From the NCBI RefSeq assembly GCF_003255815.1, contig NC_037670.1, forward strand, positions 58,166,724 through 58,230,723: 64,000 nucleotides of DNA, read 5' to 3'. Positions 28,760-47,241 of this stretch are shown one piece after another. The translations under genes were made by a program, and so were the position numbers. This DNA is from Theropithecus gelada. Lineage: Eukaryota > Chordata > Mammalia > Primates > Cercopithecidae. Numbering within the stretch: the stretch's first letter is position 1; the number at the start of each line of letters is the position of its first letter. The notes under the pieces are model-generated. The model saw only the letters and a list, made by a program, of their open reading frames with translations, was not told where the DNA came from and made no database searches.

Positions 28760-30165
28760 AAGCTAAACAAATGGAAAATCAACAACTTTTCTTAAGTTCA
28801 TAAGAGAATTGAGGTAACAGGACAAATTGCCACATTGAAGATTGAAGAGACAACCAGGCAGATACAGAGAATCACAGCTTCCTGGGCGCAGAAGCTGTCA
28901 CTGCAGCCTTCAGCTAGCATATGGAGCTTGAGTGTGGACTAGCTTGAGTGACAGGATCTCCTGGGGACCTAGGCTTGCTTTTACCCCTAAAAGCCCCACC
29001 AGGTTATCAGGGCGAAGATAGAAGAAAGTCCCCTCACGCTCTGGCAAAGCAGGGAAAAGGAACTGAGTTGAAACCCATGCAGAGCATTCTGTACTCCTTG
29101 ACAAAGACCTTCTGCAAGGAAAACCATCTTGACAAAGCCCAAACCACCTGGGTTTTGCCAGTATCTAACTAATGTGGGGTGAGAAAAAAAAAAACAAAAA
29201 ACAAAAAACAACTCCAGCCTTGTCTGGTCTTCAAACTGAGAAGAGGAAAATCCTTAACACCATATCCTTCTAGTCCTTCTATCTGCCTTCAGGAAGATAA
29301 AAAGCTGAGAAGAACTTGTGAAGATCACGGTCCAGGGACACAGGCCCACTGAGAAACTGAGACCTGATGACAGGTATGTGGAATTCTTCTCTTCCACTGC
29401 ACACTCTCCTACCACAGCAATGCGCTCCTGCGCAACAACAGGGATAACAACGGGAGAAGCTGCAAGGCTAGGCTCTACTTAAGAAGAAGTTTTTAGAGAA
29501 ACCCAAGACAACCGGGGAGACAAAGACATGGATGCTAGAGGAAATTTTGGCCTCTGACATCTATAGCTACATTAAAGAGTAAATACAGCCTAACTCCTAG
29601 ACATGAAGACACTAAAAACCTATGTACCTCAGTTCCTTTTACCTAATACATCATTTCTAGCTTTCAACCAAAAATTACACAGCATGCTAAAAGGCAAAAA
29701 ACTCAATCTGAAGAAACAAAGCAAGCATCAGAGCCAGATTCAAACATGATAGACATTTGGGAATTGTCAGTCCAGGAATAAAAATAACTATGATTAATGT
29801 GCCAAGAGCAAACGAAAAAAGTGGACAACCTGCTAGAACAAATGGGTAAGGTAAGCATAGAGATGAAAATGCTAAGAAAGAATAAAAAGGAAATACTAGG
29901 AATTAAACACACAATGACAGGAATGAAGAATGCCTTTGATAGATTCATTGGTAGACCAGACACAGGTGCAGAAAGAATCAGCAAGTTTGAAGATACGTCA
30001 GTAGAAACTTCTCAAAGTGAAAAGCAGACAACAAAAAGAAAAAAGAGAGAGATAAATAGAATATCCAAGAACTGTAGAAAAATAACAAAAGGTATAAAAC
30101 TGATACTAAGTTGCTACGTAGAACACAAAAGAAAATTTTGCAAATCAATAAAACAATAAAAATAG
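28760..30165 (+). mobile_element. L1M element, 5' UTR and ORF1 N-terminal half
   Basis: From about 29660 the text is a good match to L1M ORF1: AAAAGGCAAAAAACTCAATC, CATCAGAGCCAGATTCAAAC, AGAATGCCTTTGATAGATTC. The frame at 29797-30159 (120 codons) gives a Lys/Glu-rich, coiled-coil-like peptide containing MKNAFDRFIG, as expected for the ORF1p N-terminal half. The GC-richer 0.9 kb before it is inferred 5' UTR. It is broken at both ends and not functional. Confidence 0.7.
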
Positions 30166-30780
30166 TGAAGTATCAATCTCTATTTTTAAGAAACTGGCAA
30201 ATTTTAAGAACTGGAAATACAGAAAGGGATGATGACACAAACAAGAACATGAAGAAAGGCTCAAACCCATTAGTCGTCACTAAAATTGAAATATTTTTAG
30301 ATGAAATATCACAGTATTTACTAGATTAGCAAAAACTAGAAAGTCACATAATGCCAAGTGTAGGCAGGGATGTGGGGATGTAGAAACATTCATGCAGGAA
30401 TGGAGGAAAGTGGACTGGTGATCCAGCCGTGCTAAGTCAGATGAAGAATATGTGTATCATGCATACTGTACTTTTACTTATACATACCAAAGGAATTACC
30501 ACGAAAGGACATGAGGTAAATGTGTGCAGATATTCCTTTCAGCATCAGTGTGATGGCAAGAAGGAAGCACAACCTGAATGACATCACAGAAGAGGGGACG
30601 GGAAATCCTCTGTCTACATGCCACGGAAAACCAGCGTGAATCACACTGCAACAGAACACAACATTGGCTACTTAAATGAAAAGCCATGACCCCGCCATGC
30701 ACATTCTTCAAGACATATACAGATAAAAATGTACATATTTACCAAACGAGAGTGGCTGATCCTGAGGAAAGTGGGAGTTG
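30166..30780 (+). mobile_element. probable L1 remnant, late ORF2/3' region
   Basis: GCAAAAACTAGAAAGTCACA, CCAAGTGTAGGCAGGGATGT and CATTCATGCAGGAATGG follow, poorly, the L1 order 'CCAAGTGTTGGCGAGGATGTGG ... CACTGCTGGTGGG'. Divergence makes the family uncertain. Confidence 0.45.
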
Positions 30781-31149
30781 GCAGTGGGGAATGGAAGTAA
30801 AAGAATATTTTACAAAAACGCAACAGAAGAGGACCTTCAAGGATCGATAATGAAAATGTGGACTAAGATTAACTCGGCCATTTGCACCTGTGTTAAAGAA
30901 AAAATAGATGACAAAAAGTTCATAAACAAGGCCAGTGAGTTCAGGGAAGGCCCCAGAAAGTTACTAGGGACTTACAATCTAGAATGGAAACTGGGTTCAA
31001 CTGTGTGTATCAATTCACATCTTTGTCCTCATTTTTTATTAAATGGGCCAAAATCACTCCTAGTGGCCATACTTGAAAAGAAAAAGATTAAAGGTTTCTA
31101 AAATTCAGCTGTTAAAGTAATTCAATTCAATGCTGTCTCAACTCCAAAC

Positions 31150-31760
31150 ACATGTTTCCAAGAACCTACTGGATGCTGTCACATGGATGTCCTGAAGGAA
31201 CCTCAAATTCAACGCTCCAAAAATTGAACGCATCAGCTCCCCTCCAAAGTGCTTTTCCTCCTGCTTTGGTGAGCCTCACTCACTGAGGCTCCTCTCTTCT
31301 TTTCCCACATGCAGTCTGTCTGCTGGAGGTCACTGAAACCTCCCCTTCCTCTGTCCTCTCTGGCCCTCCCCGAAGACTCTTCTCTGGATAGCTACAAGAG
31401 CACCTATACAGGCTTCCTACTCACTTTAGAAACCAGATTCGCTCCTGTCACATCCCACTTAAAAATGAGCTCCACTGCCTGTGGGCTGTTCAGCATATCA
31501 AGAAAGACTCTGTGATATGATCCTACCCCCCTTCACAAACTTGCTCCATCATTGCCCATCATACAGCCCCAGGGAGGAGGGCAGGGGCGCTCCCCAAAAA
31601 CACCACACTCACATCTTTGTGCCCTCTGTCTGCAGAGAGGATGAGTCAGGGTAGACTGCGGAGCCAGCCTCTGCCGAGGCAACAAATCTCCAAGGATTAT
31701 AAAAACAAATGGTTTCTCTCCCACTCATGTCTCATGTCCTTCATGGGTCAGCTGCCACTC
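31150..31760 (+). mobile_element. probable L2 LINE 3' region
   Basis: C/T-rich text with CAGATTCGCTCCTGTCACAT, GAGCTCCACTGCCTGTGGGC and AAGACTCTGTGATATGATCC follows a degraded L2 3' region ('CTGATCATGTCACTCC ... AGTGGCTCCCCATTGC ... GGCCCTGCATGATCTGG'). Frames on both strands are short and unrelated to known proteins. Confidence 0.5.
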
Positions 31761-34700
31761 TGATTCCCGTCGCCTTCACTCTGGAACCACGGCTGATGCA
31801 GCCACCTCTCTGGCCCTTTTTAGTTAGAGAAAATAGAGAGCGTGGCAATTACAAGGTGGCTACTAGCACTTTCTTCAGAAATGCTGCATGCCATCTCTGC
31901 TTGCACCCCACGTGACCAGTCTAGCATTCATGAGATAGGAAGAAAGTCCCACCCCTGCCCCACTCCAGGAGGGGAAAGCAAATACTGGAGATGAACGGAT
32001 GCCTGTTGCACAAAGGTGACTTCCTTCTGACTGCAGTACTCTTCCACGCTTACCTCCGCCTGTGAACACCTAGGCCGCATATTTTAACCTTTCCTTCCTC
32101 TGCTGCTGTATGTCCAGCTTTGCCAGGTAAAGTGAACTCTTATTCCTCTGTGTTCCTGTATCATGTGGGATGTGCTTTGACACTAACATATGTTCTGGGG
32201 TAATTGCATATTTCTCATGTTTATCTCCCCATTCTGATTTTGCACTCTGCAAATGTAAGCATGCAGTCTTTATCATTTTTGTGTTGTGAGCATGTGTACT
32301 TTTTTGTGGGCAGAGCATGGCACTTGGTGCCTTGTTGCTCAATAATTGATTGTTGTATTAATATTTATCGAACACTGTAGCAGCCATGAGAATGTGTCTG
32401 ACAGACTTCCAACTGCAGATGGTGTATCTTACCCAAGGGCTTTATCTGCTGTGCTCTGAAATTCACGGCTGCAGTACACAGAGGCATACCTCTCATGGAC
32501 GGCTCCCAACCAACGGCTCAGTGCAGCAAGGATGCTCAGGCAGGCCCATTGGTGGGAGACGCAGGACTTCTTCTCTGATGAACTCTGCCTCTAGACTCCC
32601 CAGTAGCCTCACAAAAACTTCCAAGAATGGCACAGCATATGAGGAGGCTCCCAATCTCTCCTTCACCCAGGGTAAGTCTTGGATCATGGTCTGCTCACAC
32701 TCCCAGGCTCTCTGGCCCCTGTCCCCAATTTATTTTCCTGATGTTTCCTCCCAGTGAAGTTCTTGCACATTTAATCTCCACTTGGCATCTGCTTAACCCA
32801 GCCTAACGTAAGATTTCATTATTATAATTGCTACTGGTAGAATATGATAAAACTTCATTGGGGGTTTAAAAGCAAGAGCTAGAACAATTGGTTAAGGAAA
32901 TCAGGAAATTGCTTTATGCTAGAAGTGGATTTGAGTCAGGCTTTGCAACATGGACGTGACACTGGTGTTGGCAGGATCTATATTGGAAAGAGGAGGAGAA
33001 ACTAGCAAGAAATGGGAGGAGGAATCATTCCAGACTTAAGCCTTTGCTCATTTACACATAATAGACATTATATTTTTAAAATCTCCAGACCCAGATTTGT
33101 TTTTAATATTGGGAAGAGAATTTTCTTTTATATGTTAATTTCTTTTCCTTATTTTTCCCTTGAATTATTGATTCTATTCATTTTGTTTAGCTTTCTCCTT
33201 TGGGAAGACTAACTACTCAACATTCAGGTTGTGCAAACTTTACTCCCCCTCTAATATCTTTCTCATCATCATTTTCATTCATTCGCTCCATGTTCTGAGA
33301 TTACTTCCCAGTTTCCTCCTTACATCAGTAATATGACAATCTGCAGTGTCAATAACTATTCTCTCTTTCCAACAAACACTTTAATTTGGGTCTTATGATT
33401 TTGGTTTTCATGGAATCTCTTCTGGTCTCAGCTCAAAGTTGTTTTTTTGTAAGCATATAAAACAAATATATGTTAAAATGTTCTTCTGTTTCCTGCAGCA
33501 AATCTATTTCAGAGAAAGTTTTTCTTTTAAGTCCTTAAGTGTCGTTCCACTTCTCTTGGCTTGTGGATCTTTTGCTGTTGGTCTGCTCTGTGGTAACTTG
33601 ACCCTGCGCTACCAGTGATTGGGGTCTATTGCTCTGGACCTGGGCTGAGATGCAGACAGGAGTCTGTGGGAGTCCCCAGGAGGAAGCCCCCGCTTATTCA
33701 CAGGCCTCAGTGCATGAAGACAAAGGAAGGGGAAACCTTTGTTCCTGTGGAATAAGCCTGTGTGAGAAGTCAAACAATGAAATGGGACACCTGTGAGAGG
33801 AGTGTGTGATTAGGAGCCCATGGGACAGAAACCAGATGAAAAAGCATCAGAGGTGGAGGCAGGGCCTGGAGAGCTTCACTGAGCCAAAGAGTCTGTCAAC
33901 AGTGACTATTCACAGAGGGCCGGCAGGCTTGGCATGAACAAGAAGGAAGTGATTAGGAATACCAGTCCGGTCTAGACATGCATGTAGATCATTAGGCTTA
34001 TTTATTCTACCATGAAGAGAAACACTTTCAGGCTACCTTTTTTTTTTTTTTTTTAACAGTCACCATATATTGAGTCTCCTTAGCTCTCTCACAGACCAGC
34101 AGGTGTGGCTGAGGCCCTGGCAAGTAGTGACCAAATGTCAAAGGATCTTTCAAGCCCTGCAGACAGGCCCGCTAAGGTTTCCGCCAGGAAGGGGATAACT
34201 CACTGCTGCAGTTCAGCAGGACAGGAAGGCAGAAGAACATGTGATCCAGGCTCCAACCATGTCGAAGAACTCATTCAGTAAAGCCCAACAACCAACCACT
34301 CCCACCCCACCTCTTGTTCCCAAGATGGAGTGCTTGATCCTGATGGGATTCCCTTGGCTCTTTCCCCCTCTTGCCTCTCATTTCTGCCTTCCACCTCCTG
34401 TGTTCATTCAGGTCCAATAATCAAAACATGGGTCTCTCTTTATACCCACTTCCTAGTGTTCAAATCACTTCAGTTCTTTCCCTTTTAAAGAATTCCAAAA
34501 TTTTAAGAAAATTTGCCACATTTATATTAATGGCACAGTTTTTATGACACTGGTTTGCAGACACCAAAAAGCAGCTCAAAGTGCTGAGGGATAAACCCCT
34601 TTGCAAGTCCATGGTGCCTGCTTCCCCAGTGGGGGCTGAGGTCAGGAGCTGTGGGGTCAGTCAAGGCTCCTCCGACTTTCTGACTTCACTGCTTTGGCTC

Positions 34701-35274
34701 AGGGAGCAAAACACATGTTGTCCATTAATGGTGTTTTTAAAATCTGGTCCAACTGGTGATTTATTTAGTGACATATCCTCCAGTTTTTGGTATATGTTGA
34801 CTATTATCTTTAGTTTCCAATACTGATGCAGACTTTTCCCTATTTGATTTCATGAGTGTTTTAATGAAAACTGGATGACACCTTTTACTTTTATTTCCTA
34901 GGATTTGAAAATATTTTTATCAAACATTTTATTTTAATGAAAACAAAGAAAAAATCTGCTTTGAATTTTTTAAAAATGTCTGTTTTTCACAGAACTCTCA
35001 GTGCTTCCTATTACTACATTAAAAACCATTTGAAGGCAAGGGTTGAATCTTGGACAACTGACAAGTAATGGAAAGACTTCTGCTTATTAAATTAGGAGCA
35101 CCGATTCTAATCTCTGTTCAAAGGTTCTTAATCTCCTGAGTTAAAGAGTAAAAGGAATGGTATAAAGAGCTTACATTTTATCTTCTAAGTTTTTCTATTA
35201 GACTGGCTGTCAAAACAACAAAAAGTTGGAAAAGATACGTGAAAGCTATAAACTGTTTTATTTTTATTAAGCCT
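31761..35274. other. long stretch without recognised repeats or genes
   Basis: About 3.5 kb. The 123-codon frame at 32386-32757 has an in-frame Met but no recognisable domain. A donor-like CAGGGTAAGTC lies near 32668 but I found no partner acceptor. A pure T-run of 18 sits at 34040-34057. GC content is moderate from 33590 to 34330. No CpG cluster. This could hold diverged LINE or LTR material below the limit of reading by eye. Confidence 0.45.
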
Positions 35275-35726
35275 CAAGAAGAAAGAATAACCATTGGATG
35301 AAATTCAACATTCTTTCATGATAAAAATTCTCACCAAAATAAATATAGAAGATACCGCAACACAATAAAGGCCATATATGAGAAGCCCACAGCTAACATC
35401 CTACTCAATGATGAAGAATTGAAAGCCTTTCTTCTGAGATGTGAAACAAGCAAAGATGCCCACTCTCATCACTTCTATTTAACATAGTATTGGAAGCCCT
35501 AGCCAGAGCAATTAAGCAAGAGAGAAAAATAGAGGGCATCCAAACTGTAAAGAAAGAGGTGAAATTGTCATTGTTTGCTGATGACATGATCTCATATATA
35601 GAAAATTCTACAGAGTTCACCCAAAAAAAACTGTTAGAACTAATAAATGAATGCAGTCAAATTACAGGATACATAATCAAAACACAAATATCAGGACACT
35701 AACAATGAATAATCAAAAAACTTAAG

Positions 35727-37062
35727 ACAGGCAAGATGGCTGAATAGGAACAGCTCCAGTTTGCAGCTCCCAGTGAGATCAACGAAGAAGATGGGTGATT
35801 TCTGCATTTCCAAATGAGATACCTGGCTCATCTCATTTGGACTGGTTAGGCAGTGGGTACAGCCCACAGAGAGTGAACAGAAGCAGTGCGGGGCATCGCC
35901 TCACTTGGAAAGTGTAAGGGGTCAGGGAACTCCCTCCCCTAGCCAAGGGAAGCCATGAGAGACTGTGCCATGAGGGATGGTGCACTCTCGCCCAGATACT
36001 ATGCTTTTCCCATGGTCTTCACAATCCACAGACCAGGAGATTCCCTCGGGTGCCTACACTGCCAGGACCCTCGATTTCAAGCGCAAACCTGGGCGGCCAT
36101 TTGGGCAGACACTGAGCTAGTTGCAGGAGTTTTTTTCATACCCCAGTGGCGCCTGGAACACCAGTGAGACAGAACCATTCACTCCTCTGGAAAGGCGGCT
36201 GAAGCCAGGGAGCCAAGTGGTCTAGCTCAGTGAATCCCAACCCCACAGAGCCCAGCAAGCTAAGATCCACTGGCTTGAAATTCTTGCTGCCAGCACAGCA
36301 GTCTGAAGTCACCTGGGATGCTCAAGCTTGGTGTGGGGAGGGGCATCCACCATTACTGAGGTGTGAGTAGGCTGTTTTCCCCTCACAGTGTAAACAAAAC
36401 CACAGGGAAGTTCGAACTGAGTGGAGCCCACTGCAGTGCCACAAAACCGCTGTAGCCACACTGCCTCTCTAGATTCCTACTTTCTGGGCAGGGCATCTCT
36501 GAAAGAAAGGCAGCAGCCCCAGTCAGGGGCTAATAGATAAAACTCCCATCTCCCTGGGACGGAGCATCTGGGGGAAGGGGCAACTGTGCGCACAGCTTCA
36601 GCAGACTTAAACTTTCCTGCCTGCCAGCTCTGAAGAGAGCAGTAGATCTTCCAGCACAGCACTCAAGCTCTGCTAAGGGACAGACTGCTTCCTCAAGTGG
36701 GGTCCCTGATCCATGTAACTCCTGACTGGGAGACACCTCCCAACAGGGTTCGACAGACACCTCATAGAGGAGAGTTCCAGCTGGCATCTAGTGGGTGCCC
36801 CTCTGGGATGAAGCTTACAGAGGAAGGAACAGGCAGCATTATTTGCTATTTTGCATCCTCCACTGGTGATACCCCAGCAAACAGGGTCTAGAGTGGACCT
36901 CCAGCAAACTCCAGCAGACCTGCAGCAGAGGGGCCTGACTGTTAGAAGGAAAACTAATAAACAAAAAGGAATAGCAACAATATCAACAAAAAGAACATCC
37001 ACACAAAAACCCCATCTGAAGGTGACCAACATCAAAGACCAAAGGCAGATACATCCACAAAG
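35727..37062 (+). promoter_or_regulatory. L1PA 5' UTR with internal promoter
   Basis: About 1.3 kb, GC-richer than its surroundings. The start retains CAAGATGGC, which matches the YY1-type site (core AAGATGG) that positions L1 transcription. L1 5' UTRs drive sense and antisense transcription in general; activity here is unknown. A 165-codon minus-strand frame at 36673-37170 spans the UTR/ORF1 junction and is not at the position of the known antisense ORF0. Confidence 0.75.
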
Positions 37063-38083
37063 ATGAGGAAAAACCAGCGCTAAAAGGCTGAAAATTCCAA
37101 AAACCAGAACGCCTCTTCTCCAAAGGATCATAACTCCTCGCCAGCAAGGGAATAAAACTGGACAGAGCATAAGTTTGACAAATTGACAGAAGTAGGCTTC
37201 AGAAGGTGGGTAATAACAAACTCCTCCAAGCTAAAGGAGCATGTTCTAACCCAATGCAAGGAAGCTAAGAACCTTGAAAAAGGGCTAGACGAATTGCTAA
37301 CTAGAATAACCAGTTTAGAGAAGAACATAAATGACCTGATGGACCTGAAAAACACACCATGAGAAACTCTGTGAAGCATATGCAAGTATCAATAGTTGAA
37401 TCGATCAAGTAGAAGAAAGGATATCAGAGATTGAAGATCAACCTAATGAAATAAAGTGTGAAGATTAGAGAAAAAAGAATGAAAAGGAACAAACAAAGCC
37501 TCCAAGAAATATGGGACTATGTGAAAAGACCAAACCTACATTTGATTGGTGTACCTGAAAGTGACAGGGAGAATGGAACCAAGTTGGAAAACACTATTCA
37601 GGATATTATCCAGGAGAACTTCCCCAACCTAGCAAGACAGGCCAACATTCAAATTCAGGAAATACAGAGAACACCAAAAAGATACTCCTCGAGAAGAGAA
37701 ATCCCAAGACACATAATTGTCAGATTCACCAAGGTTGAAATGAAGGAAAAAATGTTAAGGGCAACCAGAGAGAAAGGTCGGGTTACCCATAAAGGAAAGC
37801 CCATTAGACTACCAGCAGATCTCTCTGCAGAAACTGTACAAGCCACAAGAGACTGGGAGCCAATATTCGACGTTTTTAAATAAAAGAATTTTCATTCCAG
37901 AATTTCATATCCAGACAAACTAAGCTTCGTAAGTGAAGGAGAAATAAAATCTTTTACAGACAAGCAAATGCTGAGAGATTTTGTCACGATCAGGCCTGCC
38001 TTACAAGAGCTCCTGAAGGAAGCACTAAATATGGAAAGGAAAAATCGGTACCAGCCACCACAAAAATACACCAAATTGTAAAG
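37063..38083 (+). pseudogene. L1 ORF1 remnant (ORF1p RNA-binding protein)
   Basis: The start ATG at about 37063 (AAGATGAGGAAAAACC) is followed almost at once by an in-frame TAA near 37081. The longest surviving frame, 37458-37883 (141 codons), covers the RNA-recognition and C-terminal domains: IWDYVKRPNLHLIGVPE near residues 19-35, then HIIVRFTKVEMKEKM near 85-99. It ends early at a TAA near 37880, and homologous sequence continues to CCAAATTGTAA at 38083. ORF1p normally forms RNA-coating trimers; this copy cannot. Confidence 0.88.
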
Positions 38084-38144
38084 ACCATCGACACTATGAA
38101 GAAACTGCATCAACTAACAGGTAAAATAACCAGCTAGCATCATA

Positions 38145-42266
<4,122 letters not shown>

Positions 42267-44361
42267 ACAATGAGAACACATGGACACAGCAAGAGGAATA
42301 TCACACACTGGGGCCTGTCAGGGGTGGGGAGATAGGGGAGGGACAGCATTAGGAGAAATACCTAATGTAGATGACGGGTTGATGGGTGCAGCAAACCACC
42401 ATGGCACGTGCATACCTATGTAACAAACCTGCACATTCTGCACATGTATCCCAGAACTTAAAGTACAATTAAAAAAAAAAAAAAATTAAGGCAACAATCC
42501 CACTAACAATAGCTACAAAAAATACACTTAGGAATAAGCTTAACCAAGAAGTGAAAAACCTGTATGCTGAAAACTGAAAAATGTTGATAAAAGAAATTGA
42601 AAAACACACAAATAAATGGGACAATGGCCTATGTTCATGAATTGCAAGGATTAATATTGTTTAAATGTTCATAGTATCCAAAGGGATCTATCTACATATT
42701 CAATGTAATCTCTATCAAAATTCCAATGGCAATATCTTAAAAAATTCTAAAATTCATATAAAACCAGAAAAAACTCCAAATAACCAAGCCAATCATGAGC
42801 AAAAAGAACAAAAGCTGGAGGTATCACACTACCAGATTTCAAACTATAATACAAAGCTATGGTAACTAAAAGAGCATGGTACCAGCAAAAACAAAACAAA
42901 ACAAAAAAAAAATCAAAAAATGCACTGATCAATGGAGCAGAGTAGAGAACCCACACATGTACAATCAGTTGATTTCTTACAGAAGTGTCAAGGATATACA
43001 ATGGGGAAAGGATAGTGTCTTCAATAAATGCTGTTGGGAAAACTAGATTTTTTCATGCAGAAGAATAAAATTTGACCCATATCTCACACCATATATACAA
43101 ATTAATTCAAAATGGATTAAAGACTTAAACATAAGACCAGAAACTGTAAAACTGCTGGTAGAAAACATAAGGGAAAAACTATACCACATTGGGCTGGGGA
43201 ACAAGATTTTTGGATTTGACCCCAACAAATGCCAGCAACAAAAGCAAAAAATAGACAAATGGGGTAATATCAAACTAAAACACTTCTGCACAGCAAAGGA
43301 AACAATTAGCATTATACAGAGATAACCTATGGATTGAGAGAAAAGACATACATCTGATAAGGGGTTAATATCCGAAATATATAAGGAGCTCAAACAACTC
43401 AATAGCATGAAAACAAGAAACCCAATTTTAAAAACGGGTAAGGAGACTGAATAGGCACTTCAAAAGAAGGAATAGCAACAGACAACAGGTACGTGAAAAA
43501 TGCTCAAAATCACTAATCTTTAGGGAAAAAAAAGCAAATTAAAACCACTATGAAATACTGTCTCACACTTGTCAGAATTACTTTTATAAAAAGACAAAAA
43601 ATAAAATAAAATAAGTATCAGCAAGAATGTGGAGAAAAGGGAATCCTTGTTTACCATTGGTGGGAATGTAAATTAATTCAGCCATTATGGAAAACTATAT
43701 GAAGGTTCCCCAAAAAACTAAAAATAGAATTAGTGTACGATCCACATTTCCACTTCTGACTGTTTACTCAAAAGGTTTGAAATCAGTTTGTTTAAGAGAT
43801 ATCTATCTGCACGGCCATGTTTATTGCAGTGCTATTCACGAGAGCCAAGTTATGGAATCAGCCTATGAGTCCATCATCAACAAGTGAATATGTGGTCTGT
43901 ATACACAGCAGAATACTAGACAACCTTAAAAGAATAAAATTCTGTCATGTGTAACAACGTAGATGGAACTGGAGAACACTACACCAAGTGAAATAAGCCA
44001 GGCACAGAAGGACAAATACTGCATGTTCTCACCTATACGTGGAATCTAAAACAACTCAGAGAAGCAGAGAGTATATTGGTGGTTACAGAAACTGCCGGGT
44101 GGGAAGAATGGGCAGATGATGGTCCAAGGGTACTAAATCTGTTGGACAGGAAGAATGTGGTTTTTATAGTTCTATTGCACAGTGTAACGAATATAGTTAA
44201 TAATAGAGTACTGTACATTTCAAGTTGCTAAAAGAACAAATTCTTACCATAAAAAGTGTTAAGTATTTGAGGTGCTGGATATGTTAAATAGCTTCATTTA
44301 ATTATTCCACATTTTATTCAAAATCATAACATTCTATATCCCTTACATTTACATAGCCTTC

Positions 44362-44680
44362 CCTTGGTTTTCACAGGGGATTGTTTCCAGGGCGCTCCAT
44401 GGATCCCAAATCCCATGGCTGCTCAAGTTCTTTATATGAAATGGCATAAGTAGTTGCATATAATCTGCATACATCTTCTTGTATACTTTAAGTCATCTCT
44501 AGACTACTTATAATACTTAATACAATGTAAATGCTATGCAAATAGTTGTAATAGTGCATTTTTATTTGTATTATTCTATTGCTGTATTGCTATTTTTAAT
44601 TTTTTTCCAAATTTTTTGACCTGTGATTGGTTGAATCTTGGGTGGAGAACACACAGATACTGAGGGTGGACTGAGCAATT
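44362..44680. mobile_element. MER2 DNA transposon (Tigger-derived, non-autonomous)
   Basis: Text runs from TTTTCACAGGGGATTGTTTC through CATGGCTGCTCAAGTTC, ATGGCATAAGTAGTTGCATA and ACTTTAAGTCATCTCTAGAC to TTGGTTGAATCTTGGGTGGA and ACTGAGGGTGGACTGAG. That is the MER2 order including both terminal regions. About 320 bp against a family length near 345. Orientation is left open because the ends are inverted repeats. Confidence 0.88.
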
Positions 44681-44854
44681 ATAAACTGTCAATTTACAAT
44701 TTACAAAAACGAAAAGAAGAAAAAGACCATAACTTAGCCTAGTGGTTTTCAAAGTTTGTTTCAAGAAAATCAGGGATGGGAGGAGTTTATGTATTTACTA
44801 TATTACACTTTTATCATTATTTTAGACAATACTTATACAAAAAGCCTCAGGCCG

Positions 44855-45672
44855 GTCCCTCAGGAGGTATCCACAAGAAGGCATTGCTGTCACAGGAGAT
44901 GATAGTTCCATGCCTGTTATTGTCCCTGAAGGCCTTCCAATGGGACAAGATATAAAGGAGAAAGACAGTGATATTGATGACCTTGGCCCTGTGTAGGCCT
45001 AGGCAAATGTGTGTGTTTGTGTCTTAGTTTATAACAAATTTTTGTAAAGTAACAACAAAAAAACCCCCAAAAAACTGAATAGAAAAAGCTTATAAAGGAT
45101 ATAAAGAAAGAAAATTTTTTGTATAGCTGTACCGTATGTTTTCAGCTAAGTGTTATTACAAAAGAGCCAGTAAGTTAAAAATAATAAAAATGTATAAAGT
45201 TAAAAAGTTACAGTAAGCTAAGGTTAATTTATTATTGAAGAAAGAAAAATATTTGTTATAAATGTAGCATAGTCTAAGTTTACTGTTTATAAAGTCTATC
45301 ATGACCCAGACCTTCACATTCACTCACTACTCACCCACTGACACCCAGAGCAACTTACCCCGCTGCAAGCTGCATTTATGGGAAGTGCCCTGTAAGTGTA
45401 CCATTTTTTAATCCTTTATATCTTATTTTTACTGTACTTTTTAAATGTTTGGATACACAAATCCTTAGCATTGTGTTACAATTGACTACAGTATTTAGTG
45501 CAGTAACATGCTGCATAGGTTTGTGGTCTAGGAGCAACAGGCTATACCACTGCGGTGTGTAGAAGGCTGTATCGTCTTGTGTAAGTGCAGCCTATGATGT
45601 TCACACAATGACAAAATCACCAAACAATGAATTTCTCAGAACATATTCCCTTGGTTAAGCAATGCATGACTG
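44855..45672 (+). mobile_element. TcMar-Tigger DNA transposon 3' part (Tigger3-like)
   Basis: Begins in the C-terminal part of a decayed transposase gene (GGCATTGCTGTCACAGGAGA; GTGATATTGATGACCTTGGC, whose frame ends in DIDDLGPV then a stop). It continues through the long AT-rich 3' region (GGTTAATTTATTATTGAAGA) and ends at the terminal repeat TTAAGCAATGCATGACTG. The 5' part is missing. Subfamily is from memory. It lies inside the Charlie element. Confidence 0.82.
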
Positions 45673-45835
45673 TGTTACTAAGGTTATTTGTCTTTTCCAC
45701 TCTCATTTTCTCATGAGTGATTGAGGGGGTTTGCAAAGCCTGCATTATGTATGACATCACGACAGATTGAATGCAAAAGCAGATAAAATAATCCAGTTTT
45801 CTTCTATTAAGCTAGACATAAAAGAGATTTGCAAA

Positions 45836-46168
<333 letters not shown>

Positions 46169-46579
46169 CTACCATTCTCACTAAATTTTTTGTTTAAAAA
46201 AAGTAGTTTTTTAAAAAAAGTTATTTATTTTACTATCTAATGGGTGTATTATTGACATTTTTAAATGAATTAATAAATAATTGTTTTAAGTTCTCAGTTT
46301 TAACTTGGAATATAGAAAATATCAATACCTACAACCCACATAAGGAAAGACTCTTTGGGGTCTTCAGTTATTTTTAGGAGTATGAAGGAGTCCTGAGACC
46401 AAAACTTTTGAGGACTGCTGACCAAGGCTAAAAGGTTTAGTATTAACCAAATATCAGATAGTTATGCAACTCCCAACTGTGAGATTCTAAAAGACCAATG
46501 GCCAATTCTTGCCCATTTTTAAAAAAACTATTATTCATCAGGCATTATTGATTCAAAACTAATTGTTTATAATAACTAA

Positions 46580-46930
<351 letters not shown>

Positions 46931-47014
46931 CTCTATTCTTTTTTTAAATTACTGTTATTATTTCCCCCAATAGTTATTACATTAAAAAAATTACATTAAG
47001 CATTTTAAATATGT

Positions 47015-47215
47015 AAACTCATTTACTCTTCATAACAACAAGATTAAGTAGACAGCACAGATTTCCCTATTGTATATGGGAGAGAGCTAAGGATTAGTAT
47101 GCTAAAGTGACTTGCCAAAGGTCATCTGGCTGATAAATGGTGGAACAGGGATTTCTTCTAACTAAAGTTTAGTCAATTTCAGTACCAGGCTCTGTTTCCA
47201 CCATCTCATCTTAAT
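47015..47215 (-). mobile_element. MIR element, antisense
   Basis: CTCATTTACTCTTCATAACA, then GTGACTTGCCAAAGGTCATC, then GATAAATGGTGGAACAGGGA and ACCAGGCTCTG follow the complement of the MIR core and tRNA-like 5' part. Divergence is typical for this ancient SINE. Confidence 0.85.
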
Positions 47216-47241
47216 GTCTTTGAAGCTAGTAATACTGACTT

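Noticed and set aside
30778..31101. 107-codon plus frame
   Set aside because: It lies in a degraded LINE neighbourhood, has no recognisable domain, and length alone is weak evidence in AT-rich purine-biased DNA.
32660..32680. Donor-like CAGGGTAAGTC after a 95-codon open frame at 32386
   Set aside because: There is no acceptor or poly(A) partner, no recognisable protein and no CpG promoter nearby. Donor-like motifs of this strength occur by chance in several kb.
36673..37170. 165-codon antisense frame in the L1 5' UTR, a possible ORF0
   Set aside because: Known ORF0 lies in the first half of the L1 5' UTR, whereas this one spans the UTR/ORF1 boundary, so it is antisense noise.
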